Source of the DNA: Bradyrhizobium symbiodeficiens
GTDB taxonomy: Bacteria > Pseudomonadota > Alphaproteobacteria > Rhizobiales > Xanthobacteraceae
Length of the DNA stretch: 64,000 nucleotides
Assembly (NCBI RefSeq): GCF_002266465.3
Contig: NZ_CP029427.2
Span: 3,102,501 to 3,166,500, forward strand
Direction: 5' to 3'
Translations under genes and position numbers: made by a program
Part shown: positions 8,800 to 17,132 of the stretch, piece by piece
Position numbering within the stretch: the first letter of the stretch is position 1
Layout: every line of letters begins with the position of its first letter
Notes under the pieces: model-generated
Database searches by the model: none
What the model was told of the DNA's origin: nothing
The model's input: only the letters and a program-made list of their open reading frames with translations

Positions 8800-9510
8800 A
8801 TGGTACGCAAGCCCACCAGCAAGGAAACGGCCCGTAAGCCGAACATGCGCGAGGCGATCCTCGTCGCGGCCGAGGAACTGTTCGCCACCAACGGCTTCAA
8901 TGCCGTCTCGGTGCGCGACATCGCGCAGGCCGCCGGAGCCAATCCCGGCAGCGTCACCTATCATTTCAAGACCAAGGACGGCCTGCTGCTGGAGATCTAC
9001 CGGCGCCATTGCGGACCGATGAATTTGCGCCGTTTCGAGCTTCTTGCCGCCGCAAAACGCGTGCGCGATCTGCAGGATCGGCTCGAGGCGATCGTGCGCG
9101 CCTATGTGGTGCCGGCCTTCACCTCGGGCAGCGATCTCGCCGGCGGTGGGGCGCGCTTCACGCGGCTGCGGGCCGTGATGTCGGCGGAGGGCAACGAGGT
9201 CGCGCGAAAAATCATCGCGCAGACGTTCGACGACACCAGCCACGCCTTCATCGATGCGATCCACGAGAGCTTGCCCCACATTCCGCGCACCGACATCGTC
9301 TGGCGCAGTCACTTCCTGCTCGGCGCACTCTATTACTCGCTGGTGACGCCGGACCGCGTCTCGCGTCTGTCCCGCGGCGAGGCCGACGGCGGCGATGCCG
9401 CCAGCGCAATCGAGCAACTGGTGCAGGCCACGGTCGCCGCGTTCCAGGCCTCGCCGCTCGATCATGCCGCGCCGGCGCGGCGGCGGCCGGTCGTCGGCAG
9501 CAAGACGTGA
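8800..9510 (+). CDS. TetR-family transcriptional regulator
   Basis: 236 residues. The N-terminal DNA-binding domain has the TetR signature AAEELFATNGFNAVSVRDIA, then GANPGSVTYHFKTKDGLL (helix-turn-helix, about residues 22-65). The C-terminal ligand domain is helical (FDDTSHAFIDAIHE, LLGALYYSLV). The ATG at 8800 overlaps the downstream flank of a palindromic operator. It is transcribed toward the LigI-like operon, whose first gene starts 30 bp after its stop, so it is probably the local repressor and part of the same transcript. The inducer is unknown, plausibly a pathway acid. Confidence 0.92.
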   Translation: MVRKPTSKETARKPNMREAILVAAEELFATNGFNAVSVRDIAQAAGANPGSVTYHFKTKDGLLLEIYRRHCGPMNLRRFELLAAAKRVRDLQDRLEAIVRAYVVPAFTSGSDLAGGGARFTRLRAVMSAEGNEVARKIIAQTFDDTSHAFIDAIHESLPHIPRTDIVWRSHFLLGALYYSLVTPDRVSRLSRGEADGGDAASAIEQLVQATVAAFQASPLDHAAPARRRPVVGSKT

Positions 9511-9540
9511 AACACGCGGTTTCGCCCGGCGGTTGAAGTG

Positions 9541-10479
9541 ATGACGATGATGTATACGCCCACCATTCCGCCGCCCGATCCGAACACACGCACGCCGAAG
9601 TTCAAGCTGCCAAGACTATCCTGCGACGCGCATTGCCACATCTTCGGGCCCGGTGCGAAATACCCTTATGCGCCGGACAGATCCTACACGCCGCCGGATG
9701 CGCCGCTCGAAGATTTCAGGGCGCTGCATGCCAGGCTCGGCGTCGAGCGCGCCGTCATCGTCAATGCCAGCGTGCACGGCACCGACAACAGTGTGGCGCT
9801 CGATGCGATCGCGCAGAGTAACGGCGCCTACCGCGCGGTCGCCAATATCGACGACACCATCACCGAGCGCGGGCTGCGTGCGCTGCACGAAGGCGGTTTT
9901 CGCGGCTGCCGCTTCAATTTCGTCCGCCATCTCGGCGGCGTTCCCGCCAAGGGCGTATTCGATCGCGTCATCGCGATGGTCGCGCCGCTCGGCTGGCACA
10001 TCGACCTGCATTTCGACGCGATCGACCTGCCTGACTATGCGGACATGCTGGCAAGGCTGCCGCTGAGCTACACCATCGACCATATGGGACGGGTGAAGGC
10101 CACCGAAGGGATCGAACAGCTCCCGTTCAGGATCCTGATCGAACTGATGCAGCGTGACGAGAAATGCTGGGTGAAGATCTGCGGTTCGGAGCGGGTGTCC
10201 TCCAGCGGTCCGCCCTTTACCGACGCGGTGCGGTTCGCGCGAAAGATCGTCGAGACCGCGCCGGATCGCGTCATCTGGGGCACCGACTGGCCGCATCCCA
10301 ACGTCAGGGTGATGCCGAATGACGGCGACCTCGTCGATCTCATTCCGCTGTTCGCGCCAGAGCCGGAGTTGAAGCAGAAGATCCTGGTCGACAATCCCGC
10401 GCGCCTGTTCGGGTTCGAAGATGACGGCGCGCGCGATCGATCCAAGCCTACGAATGAAAGAGGGGAGTTCGTCCCATGA
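9541..10479 (+). CDS. ligI: Amidohydrolase, 2-pyrone-4,6-dicarboxylate hydrolase-like
   Basis: 312 residues of the amidohydrolase 2 family. The metal-site motif CDAHCHIFGP is at about residues 30-39, followed by YTPPDAP, NASVHGTDN, GCRFNFVRH, DHMGR and the late GTDWPHPN with the catalytic Asp. These blocks agree with LigI, the cobalamin-free lactonase that opens 2-pyrone-4,6-dicarboxylate to 4-oxalomesaconate in protocatechuate 4,5-cleavage. The next two genes encode the following steps, which supports the call. ATG 9541 is used; GTG 9538 is immediately upstream. Related sugar-lactone hydrolases are the alternative. Confidence 0.78.
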   Translation: MTMMYTPTIPPPDPNTRTPKFKLPRLSCDAHCHIFGPGAKYPYAPDRSYTPPDAPLEDFRALHARLGVERAVIVNASVHGTDNSVALDAIAQSNGAYRAVANIDDTITERGLRALHEGGFRGCRFNFVRHLGGVPAKGVFDRVIAMVAPLGWHIDLHFDAIDLPDYADMLARLPLSYTIDHMGRVKATEGIEQLPFRILIELMQRDEKCWVKICGSERVSSSGPPFTDAVRFARKIVETAPDRVIWGTDWPHPNVRVMPNDGDLVDLIPLFAPEPELKQKILVDNPARLFGFEDDGARDRSKPTNERGEFVP

Positions 10480-11189
10480 AGACAGGTCTCGTCATCACCG
10501 CCCATCCCGGCGATTTCGTCTGGCGCGCCGGTGGCGCCATCGCGCTGCATGCGAAGAAGGGCTATCGCATGAAGATCGTCTGCATGTCCTTTGGCGAGCG
10601 CGGCGAGAGCCAGTTCGCATGGAAGGAGAAGGGCGCGACGCTGGAATCGGTCAAGGCCGGCCGCAAGGACGAAGCGGAGCGGGCGGCGAAGCTGCTTGGC
10701 GCCGAGATCGAGTTCTTCGATTGCGGGGACTATCCCCTCAAGCTCACCGAGGCGCATTTCGATCGCATGGTCGACATCTACCGCGAGCTCAATCCGAGCT
10801 TCGTGCTGACCCACGCGCTGGAAGACCCTTATAATTTCGACCATCCGAACGCGGCGCATTTCGCGCAGGAGACCCGAATCGTCGCGCAGGCGATGGGGCA
10901 CAAGCCCGGCGCGCAGTACAAATACTCCGCGCCGCCGGTGTTCCTGTTCGAGCCGCACCAGCCCGAGCAGTGCAATTACAAGCCCGATCTGCTCCTCAAG
11001 ATCGACGAGGTCTGGAAGGAGAAGTACGAGGCGTTCCAGATACTCGCAGCGCAAAAGCATCTCTGGGGCTATTACGAGCGCGTTGCACTCAACCGCGGCA
11101 TTCAGGGCAGCCGCAACACCGGCGTGCCCATGACCTATGGCGAGGCCTATCAGCGCCTGTTCCCGACGGTCGCCGAGGAGTTGGCATGA
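10476..11189 (+). CDS. galB: GalB-like 4-oxalomesaconate hydratase (PIG-L/LmbE family)
   Basis: A 237-residue LmbE/PIG-L-fold protein. The usual zinc motif AHPDD is altered to TAHPGDFVWRAGG (residues 9-21); the FVWRAGGAIA run is, as I recall, the hallmark of Pseudomonas putida GalB, a zinc enzyme that hydrates 4-oxalomesaconate in gallate breakdown. Other family blocks are SFGERGES, FDCGDYPL and EDPYNFDHPNAAH. The start overlaps the preceding stop as ATGA, so the two genes are translationally coupled. Its place between LigI-like and aldolase-like genes supports the hydratase role over sugar deacetylation. Confidence 0.78.
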   Translation: MKTGLVITAHPGDFVWRAGGAIALHAKKGYRMKIVCMSFGERGESQFAWKEKGATLESVKAGRKDEAERAAKLLGAEIEFFDCGDYPLKLTEAHFDRMVDIYRELNPSFVLTHALEDPYNFDHPNAAHFAQETRIVAQAMGHKPGAQYKYSAPPVFLFEPHQPEQCNYKPDLLLKIDEVWKEKYEAFQILAAQKHLWGYYERVALNRGIQGSRNTGVPMTYGEAYQRLFPTVAEELA

Positions 11190-11869
11190 AGCCGGTCGTC
11201 GTTCGCAACGTTCAACGAGCCGATCCCGCCGGCATGGCGGACTACGGCGTTTCGACCGTGCACGAGGCTTACGGCCGCATGGGCCTGATGAAGCCTTATC
11301 TGCGGCCGGTCTGGGCAGGCGCGTCGATTGCCGGCCCCGTCGTCACCGTTCTGGCGCAGCCCGGCGACAATTGGATGATCCATGTCGCGGTCGAGCAGTG
11401 CAGGAAAGGCGACATCCTCGTCGTCGGCTGCACCACCGACAATACCGACGGCATGTTCGGCGAGTTGCTGGCGACTTCGCTGCAGGCCCGCGGCGTGCAG
11501 GGGCTGGTCATCGATGCCGGCTGCCGCGACGTCAAAGCGCTGCACGAGATGAAGTTTCCGGTGTGGTCGCGCGCGGTATCGGCCAAGGGCACGGTCAAGG
11601 CGACGCTCGGCTCGGTCAATATTCCCGTCGTTTGCGCCGGCGTCAGCGTCGATCCCGGCGACATCGTCGTGGCCGATGACGATGGCATCGTCGTGGTGCC
11701 AAAGCGCTACGCCGCCGAAGTCGCCGAGAAGGCGAAGAAGCGCAACGCGGACGAAGGCGGCAAGCGCAAGCGGCTTGCCTCTGGCGAGCTGGGTCTCGAC
11801 ATGTACAGCATGCGCGAGGCGCTGGCGAAAGCCGGGCTCGTCTATGTCGACAATCCCGAGGATGTCTGA
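11186..11869 (+). CDS. ligK: 4-carboxy-4-hydroxy-2-oxoadipate aldolase-like (RraA fold)
   Basis: A 227-residue RraA-fold protein of the HMG/CHA aldolase group (LigK/GalC/ProA). The N-terminus TVHEAYGRMG, the central GDILVVG, GELLATSLQARGVQGLV and the catalytic Asp-Arg region DAGCRDV are visible, then VVCAGVSVDPGDIVVADDDG. The predicted reaction splits 4-carboxy-4-hydroxy-2-oxoadipate into pyruvate and oxaloacetate, the last step of protocatechuate or gallate 4,5-cleavage. ATG 11186 overlaps the galB-like stop (ATGA). Confidence 0.85.
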   Translation: MKPVVVRNVQRADPAGMADYGVSTVHEAYGRMGLMKPYLRPVWAGASIAGPVVTVLAQPGDNWMIHVAVEQCRKGDILVVGCTTDNTDGMFGELLATSLQARGVQGLVIDAGCRDVKALHEMKFPVWSRAVSAKGTVKATLGSVNIPVVCAGVSVDPGDIVVADDDGIVVVPKRYAAEVAEKAKKRNADEGGKRKRLASGELGLDMYSMREALAKAGLVYVDNPEDV

Positions 11870-11888
11870 AGAGAAGCGGAGCTGGCGG

Positions 11889-12758
11889 ATGGATCGTCTC
11901 AAGCTGAAGGCCGTGCTCGGTAGTCACCCCCACGTGCAGGCTGTGAAGAGCGGCGACCTCCGCTCCGATCTTTTCGATCTGGACTTCATCGCGTACACGC
12001 CGACCAACACCGCGTTCAAGCCGATGGTGCGCGAGCAGGCCTTCGACGTCTGTGAGATGGCGATCGTCACCTATCTGATGGCAAAGGCACACGGCAAGCC
12101 GCTGGTGCTGCTGCCGGCCACCATGCTTGGGCGCTTCCAGCATTCCTATGCGCTCTACAGCCCCACACGGGGAACGCTCGGGCCGTCGGATCTCGAAGGC
12201 AAACGCGTCGGCATTCGGTCGTTTACGACCACGACCGGTGCCTGGATCAGGGGCATCCTCGCCAACGATTACGGCGTCGATCTCGACAAGATCCGCTGGG
12301 TTACCTTCGAGGATCCGCATGTCGCCGAATATGTCGACACCACCGAGCGCGCGCCGAAGGACAAAAAGATCGTGCAGATGCTGCTCGACGGCGAGCTCGA
12401 TGCTGTCCTCGGCGAGACCTCTGATAATCCCGAGTTGAAGCCGCTCTTCGCCGATCCCGCGGCGGAAGCTGCCAAATGGTACGCCCGGCGTGGCGTCGCT
12501 CCAGTCAATCATCTCGTGGTCGTGACCGAGCAACTCGCGACAACACGTCCCGAGATCGTTGCGGGCATCTATGATCTGCTCAAGCGGAACAAGGAACAGG
12601 CAGGGCCTGCGGCAGAGCCCGACCTTGTCCCGTTTGGGGTCGAGGCGAACCGGAAGCCGTTGGAGCTGATCGTCGACTACGCATTCCAGCAGGCGCTGAT
12701 CCCGCGCCGCTATGCGGTCGAGGAACTGTTCGACGCGACGACACGAGGATTGAACTGA
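11889..12758 (+). CDS. 4,5-dihydroxyphthalate decarboxylase-like protein (periplasmic-binding-protein fold)
   Basis: 289 residues, cytoplasmic (no signal peptide). It resembles the NMT1/Pht5 group: an LKAVLGSHPHVQAVKSG beginning, FDVCEMAIVTYLMAKA, LVLLPATMLGRFQHS, GKRVGIRSFTTTTGAWIRG and EYVDTTERAPKDK. Family members are annotated as 4,5-dihydroxyphthalate decarboxylases, which give protocatechuate from dihydroxyphthalate. That would feed the 4,5-cleavage route encoded just upstream. The start at 11889 has GGAG 8 bp before it; an ATG at 11862, overlapping the aldolase stop, is the alternative. It could instead be a cytosolic ligand-binding protein. Confidence 0.72.
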   Translation: MDRLKLKAVLGSHPHVQAVKSGDLRSDLFDLDFIAYTPTNTAFKPMVREQAFDVCEMAIVTYLMAKAHGKPLVLLPATMLGRFQHSYALYSPTRGTLGPSDLEGKRVGIRSFTTTTGAWIRGILANDYGVDLDKIRWVTFEDPHVAEYVDTTERAPKDKKIVQMLLDGELDAVLGETSDNPELKPLFADPAAEAAKWYARRGVAPVNHLVVVTEQLATTRPEIVAGIYDLLKRNKEQAGPAAEPDLVPFGVEANRKPLELIVDYAFQQALIPRRYAVEELFDATTRGLN

Positions 12759-13672
12759 TGGCTGATCCGAGGCGATGGCAGATCGGGCTGGTCGGCTACG
12801 GCGAGGTCGGCCGTATCCTGGCCGAGGATTTGCGCCAACAAGACATCAAGGTCTCAGCCTACGACATCAAGCTCGGGGGCGAGCAGGGCGCGCCGCTGAG
12901 CGAGCATGCAGCGAAATTCGGTGTGACGTTGGCGGCATCTCATGCCGAGCTGACGGCGAAATCGGACTTCATCATTTCCGCCGTCACCGCAAGCCAGACG
13001 GTGCCTGTCGCAAAGGCTTGCGCCGCTGCGATCAACCAGGGCACCTGGTTCCTCGATTTCAACTCGGCCTCGCCCGGAGCCAAGCAGCGTGCCGCTGCGC
13101 TGATCGACGGCGCTGCGGGTCGCTACGTCGAGGGCGCGGTGATGACTTCGGTGCCGCCGTATCGCATCAAGGTGCCGCTGCTGCTCGGTGGCCCCGGCGC
13201 GAGAGAGCTGGAGCCGCTTCTGAACGCAATCGGCTTTGCCGCCAAGGTTGCGAGCGACAAGCTCGGCGTGTCCTCGGCGGTGAAGATGTGCCGCAGCATC
13301 ATGATCAAGGGCCTGGAGGCCATGGTCATAGAGAGTTTTACGACCGCGCGCGCCTATGGCGTCGAGGACGCCGTGCTGGCCTCACTCTCGGAAACCTTTC
13401 CCGCGATCGACTGGGAGAGGCAGGGCGCCTATTTCTTCCAGCGCGTGATCGAGCACGGTCGCCGACGTGCCGAGGAAGTGCGTGAGGTCGCCGAGACCGT
13501 CCGCGAGGCGGGGCTGACGCCGTGGTCGGCGCAGGGAACAGCCGAGCGTCAGGCCTGGGTGGCCGATCTCGCCGATGAAGGGCTGTTCGGAATGAAGGGC
13601 ACGGAAGAGTTCGCCCGCAGTGCCGATTGGCGTACCGAGGCAGACCGAATCCTGGCCAGGATCAAACGCTGA
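12758..13672 (+). CDS. DUF1932 NAD(P)-binding dehydrogenase
   Basis: 304 residues of the beta-hydroxyacid dehydrogenase superfamily. The Rossmann glycines lie in GLVGYGEVGRILAEDL at the N-terminus; the substrate-domain segment DFNSASPGAKQ and the catalytic-Lys region SSAVKMCRSIMIKGLEAM fit the 6-phosphogluconate dehydrogenase-like fold with a C-terminal DUF1932 domain. ATG overlaps the preceding stop by one base (TGATG). It is the last gene of the LigI-like operon. A role in oxidising or reducing a 2-oxo or hydroxy acid of the pathway is likely but not defined. Confidence 0.85.
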   Translation: MADPRRWQIGLVGYGEVGRILAEDLRQQDIKVSAYDIKLGGEQGAPLSEHAAKFGVTLAASHAELTAKSDFIISAVTASQTVPVAKACAAAINQGTWFLDFNSASPGAKQRAAALIDGAAGRYVEGAVMTSVPPYRIKVPLLLGGPGARELEPLLNAIGFAAKVASDKLGVSSAVKMCRSIMIKGLEAMVIESFTTARAYGVEDAVLASLSETFPAIDWERQGAYFFQRVIEHGRRRAEEVREVAETVREAGLTPWSAQGTAERQAWVADLADEGLFGMKGTEEFARSADWRTEADRILARIKR

Positions 13673-13688
13673 GGCCGAACGCGTAGGT

Positions 13689-14009
13689 TCAGCTCAGAAC
13701 CCTGCCGCGGTCGCGATAGTTCGAGATTTCGTCACGGGCGAGCTCGATCAGGTCGACCAGACGCGCGGCCTCGCGGACGACCTGCTCCTTGGCGGGGGCT
13801 GTGCGGAACTCGCTGAGGATCATGCGGATGCACTTGTCGGCGGTATCGAGTGTCCAGAGCGCATGGGTCATGTCGTCCTGCGTGTGGATCGCCGCGATAT
13901 CGAGGCTCGATAGGACTTCGCCGATTCCATTCAGTCGCTTGACGGCCGTTTCCGCCGGCGTCCTGGCGCGAATGGAACGGTAATCCATGCTACTGAATGC
14001 GCTGAACAT
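13689..14009 (-). CDS. Small hypothetical helical protein
   Basis: 106 residues, no recognised family and no signal peptide. The predicted structure is helical throughout, with the segments AETAVKRLNGIGEVLSSLD and AARLVDLIELARDEISNY. ATG 14009 is preferred to ATG 14015 because GGGGAAG lies 7 bp before it. A perfect inverted repeat sits directly upstream of that ribosome site, so the gene is probably regulated. It is convergent with the DUF1932 gene (16 bp between stops). Confidence 0.65.
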   Translation of the reverse strand: MFSAFSSMDYRSIRARTPAETAVKRLNGIGEVLSSLDIAAIHTQDDMTHALWTLDTADKCIRMILSEFRTAPAKEQVVREAARLVDLIELARDEISNYRDRGRVLS

Positions 14010-14022
14010 ATACATACTTCCC

Positions 14023-14045
14023 CACTGAACATTGATCGTTCAGTG
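14023..14045. promoter_or_regulatory. Perfect inverted repeat upstream of the small helical protein
   Basis: CACTGAAC (14023-14030), spacer ATTGATC, GTTCAGTG (14038-14045). The 8-bp arms match perfectly, and the element abuts the ribosome site of the minus-strand gene starting at 14009. It may be an operator or a 5' leader hairpin; the symmetric arms with an odd spacer fit a dimeric repressor. Confidence 0.45.
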
Positions 14046-14208
14046 CGTGTCCTTAGTATGAGCCGAATGGCGGGTTGTGCAATGCGCGCAGCTACGGTCC
14101 GGGATTCTACCGGACTCGGATTGGGGCCGTGAAACCGGTCCGGAACGGTCCAATGAACGACTGCGTGTTCCCATGATTTTTACCGTTGGACCCTGACTGG
14201 AAACGCGT

Positions 14209-15450
14209 TCAGCTCCTCGGCCGGAACAGGACCGGCCGCTGCCGTGCAAAGGTCTGCCGGCCGTCCTTGAAGCCCATCATGACGTCGGGCAGCTCGGCGA
14301 TCGCGAAGCGGCTGTCTTGGGTGTCGAGCACGATGAGATCGGCGGGATTGCCGACCTTGATGCCGTAATCGTCGAGATTCATCAGCCGTGCCGGCAGTTC
14401 GGTCACGAGATCGAGGCAGGTGTCGAAATCCCCCACCGAGGCCTGCGCGACGTTGGCGTAGAAGTTCGCCATCCGCAGCAGCGAGGCGTCGCCGAACGGC
14501 GTGAAAGGATTGAGGACGTTGTTGGTCGCGACCGAGCACACGACGCCGTCGCCCGCGAGCTTGTGAGCGAGGGTCAGCCCGCGTGGCGCGTTGTGATTGG
14601 CCTCGCGCCCCATCAGATAGAGATCGGTCGCGGGCAGAACGGTGACGGCGACGCCGGCTCTCGCCAGTTGCGCGGTGGCAGCCTTCATCCGCTCAGGCGG
14701 CAGGGCAGAGAGCTTTGTCGCGTGACCGATCGTGACCCGTCCGTGATAGTTGCGCCGCTCGGTCTGGCGGCAGACTTCGTCGAGATGCCACCAGGAGGGA
14801 TCGAGATCGAAGTCGAGATGGAGATCGACATCGACATCGAATTCCTGCGCGAGATCGAAGATGCGCGCGAGATGCGCGGTCGGATCGGTGTCGGTATAGG
14901 GGCAACCGCCGATCGTCTCGCCGCCGTCACGCAGTGCCTGGATCAGCAGCTCCTCAGCTCCGGGATCGTTGGTCAGTCCCTCCTGCGGGAACACGCAGAT
15001 CGAAAGGTCGAGCGCCCAGGCGTAGTCGCGCTTCAACGCTTTCACCGCCTCGAAGCTGCGCAGGCCGATCCGCGGATCGATCTCCACATGTGTGCGCATC
15101 CGCGTCGTGCCGTGCACGATCGCGCGTTCGAGCACCTTGGCGCCGCGGGCGTAGACGTCCTCGACGGTGAAGTCGCGCTTCATGGCCGACACGGCCCGGA
15201 TGGCGTCGCCGAGACTGCCGTGATCGTGGCCGCAGCGGTCGAGCAGGCAGGCCTTGTCGAGATGGATATGGGTGTCGATGAAGCCGGGCAGGGCGAGATG
15301 CCCTCTGATATCGACCTCGACCGCTTCGCAGGTGAGCTTCGGCTCGATCGCGGCGATCCGGCCGCCTTTCACGCCGATGTCGACGGGCGTGACGGATGAT
15401 CGCAACAGCGCGTTACGGAAGATCAGGTCGAAGGCGGGCTGGGTGATCAT
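14209..15450 (-). CDS. Cytosine deaminase-like amidohydrolase
   Basis: A 413-residue amidohydrolase close to the cytosine deaminase group. Metal ligands are in GFIDTHIHLDKACLL (about residues 56-70). Later blocks are MRTHVEID, DVDLHLDFDLDP (replacing the usual HxDE region), VTIGHATKLS with a His ligand, and GVVCSVATNNVLNPFTPFGD. The C-terminus holds the typical GNPADLIVLD. The substrate may be cytosine or another cyclic amide such as a pyrimidine or N-isopropylammelide; the residues I can read do not decide it. It is a single gene divergent from the NTF2-like gene. Confidence 0.82.
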   Translation of the reverse strand: MITQPAFDLIFRNALLRSSVTPVDIGVKGGRIAAIEPKLTCEAVEVDIRGHLALPGFIDTHIHLDKACLLDRCGHDHGSLGDAIRAVSAMKRDFTVEDVYARGAKVLERAIVHGTTRMRTHVEIDPRIGLRSFEAVKALKRDYAWALDLSICVFPQEGLTNDPGAEELLIQALRDGGETIGGCPYTDTDPTAHLARIFDLAQEFDVDVDLHLDFDLDPSWWHLDEVCRQTERRNYHGRVTIGHATKLSALPPERMKAATAQLARAGVAVTVLPATDLYLMGREANHNAPRGLTLAHKLAGDGVVCSVATNNVLNPFTPFGDASLLRMANFYANVAQASVGDFDTCLDLVTELPARLMNLDDYGIKVGNPADLIVLDTQDSRFAIAELPDVMMGFKDGRQTFARQRPVLFRPRS

Positions 15451-15596
15451 GGCTCTTCTGGACTGAATTTAGGGCAACCAGCGGGGGATCGGTGGCTCCA
15501 GATTGTCGGCAGTGTAGCGAGGCAAATGTTCAAAATATATGCATGGATTCCGAGACAGTGGCGCTAATATTCCGCGAACCCCGGGGAGAACCTGCC

Positions 15597-16016
15597 ATGT
15601 CCGTTGCCGCAAGAGCCGAAACTGCGCACTCATCCGATGCGGCGATCGTCGAGGCCTATCTCACGGCATCGATGATTCCCGATCCGGATGCTGCGGCGGC
15701 CTATATGGCGCCGGGCACCGTGATCACGTTTACCGGCGGGCGCGAATTCGATCACCCGCGCGGCCCGACCGGCTTCAACGCCAAGCGCTATCGCTGGGTC
15801 AAGAAGAAGATGGACCGGTTCGATGTCTGCCCCGGCGACGGCGAGACCGTGGTTTACAGCGTCGGCACGCTCTACGGCGAATGGAAGGACGGGACCCCGT
15901 TCGAGGGCAACCGTTACGTCGACCGCTTCGTGGTGCGCAATGGCAAGATCACCAAGATGGACGTGTGGAACGACAGCGCCGAGCGCATCCTGGTCCAGCA
16001 CGGCATCGACGCCTAA
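15597..16016 (+). CDS. SnoaL/NTF2-like domain protein
   Basis: 139 residues with the cone-shaped NTF2-like pattern: an N-terminal helix (DAAIVEAYLTASMIPDP), then strands GTVITFTGG, FNAKRYRWVKKK, ETVVYSVGTLYGEW, NRYVDRFVVRNGKITKMDVWND. The conserved RYVDRFVVRNGKI block is typical of nuclear transport factor 2/SnoaL-like proteins, which include small isomerases and hydrolases. ATG 15597 follows GGGGAGAACCTGCC, so longer upstream starts are not used. The function is unassigned. Confidence 0.8.
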   Translation: MSVAARAETAHSSDAAIVEAYLTASMIPDPDAAAAYMAPGTVITFTGGREFDHPRGPTGFNAKRYRWVKKKMDRFDVCPGDGETVVYSVGTLYGEWKDGTPFEGNRYVDRFVVRNGKITKMDVWNDSAERILVQHGIDA

Positions 16017-16190
16017 GAAGCCAACACGCGGTTCGGACAAGATTGCTTCGGCGCAGACGGATGGCGGCCCGCCGTATCGAAAGCTGGGATATCTGATAGG
16101 CGTAGGCACGTCTGGCGGCTGCAACGCGCCTGCGCTATCAACGCCCGCGATTGCCCCCGGCTGGTGGCGCGAGCCCCTTAGGAGCCCTCG

Positions 16191-17099
16191 ATGCGTCTGT
16201 TCACCATCGTTTTGACCGCCACATGTCTTGCGGGCGCAGCTTCCGCTGAAGACCTCACGGGCACGCTCCAGAAGGTCAAGGAGACCAAGAAGATTACCCT
16301 GGGCTATCAGGAGGCTTCGGTCCCGTTCAGCTATTTGGACGGCAACCAGAAGCCGGTCGGCTTTGCCATGGACATCTGCCTTGGGATCGTCGATGCGGTG
16401 AAAAAACAACTCAACATGCCTGACATCGCCGTCGATACGCTCGCCGTGACCTCGTCGAACCGGATTCCCTTGATGGTCAACGGTACGCTCGACCTGCACT
16501 GCTCGGCGACCACCAACAACGCCGACCGCCAGAAGCAGGTCGCCTTCACCAATACGCACTTCCTCAGCGCGACACGCTTTGCAGCCAAGAAGGCCGCGAA
16601 GATCAACACCATCGACGACCTCAAGGGCAAGGCGGTCACGGCGGTGGCCGGCTCGGTCAACCTGACCCAGCTCGCCAAGGTCAATACGGAACGCAATCTC
16701 GGCATCAGCGTGATGCCGGCGAAGGACCAGGCCGAGGCCTTCCTGTTGCTGGAAACCGACCGAGCCCAGGCCTACGCACTCGACGACGTGCAACTCGCGG
16801 TCGCGATCGCGCGCTCGAAGGAGCCGCAAGCCTTCATGATCAGCGAGGAGGCGTTCTCAAAGCCGGAGCCTTACGGCATCATGCTGCGGCGTGAGGATGC
16901 GCCATTCAAGGCGCTCGCCGACCGCGCGACTGCGGAGCTCTATGCAAGCCCGGAGATCGAGGTGCTCTACAAGAAATGGCTGCAATCGCCGACGCCGCCG
17001 AACGGCCTCAACTACAACGTCCCGATGTCGCCCGCCTTGCGCAACGCCTTCAAGAAGCCGAGCTCGAGCGCAGATCCGGACGTTTATGTGGTGAACTGA
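16191..17099 (+). CDS. Amino-acid ABC transporter substrate-binding protein (GltI-like)
   Basis: A 302-residue periplasmic protein with a cleaved signal peptide (MRLFTIVLTATCLAGAASA). The binding-protein family 3 pattern is clear: ITLGYQEASVPFSYLD, GFAMDICLGIVDAV, VTSSNRIPLMVNGTLDL, CSATTNNADRQKQVAFTNTHF, and KGKAVTAVAGSVNL. It is most like glutamate/aspartate receptors. The start has AGGAG upstream. No permease or ATPase gene is adjacent, so it is an orphan receptor that may work with a transporter encoded elsewhere. Confidence 0.9.
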   Translation: MRLFTIVLTATCLAGAASAEDLTGTLQKVKETKKITLGYQEASVPFSYLDGNQKPVGFAMDICLGIVDAVKKQLNMPDIAVDTLAVTSSNRIPLMVNGTLDLHCSATTNNADRQKQVAFTNTHFLSATRFAAKKAAKINTIDDLKGKAVTAVAGSVNLTQLAKVNTERNLGISVMPAKDQAEAFLLLETDRAQAYALDDVQLAVAIARSKEPQAFMISEEAFSKPEPYGIMLRREDAPFKALADRATAELYASPEIEVLYKKWLQSPTPPNGLNYNVPMSPALRNAFKKPSSSADPDVYVVN

Positions 17100-17132
17100 G
17101 GCGAGGGCGCTCGATCGCGCACTCCGCGCTTC

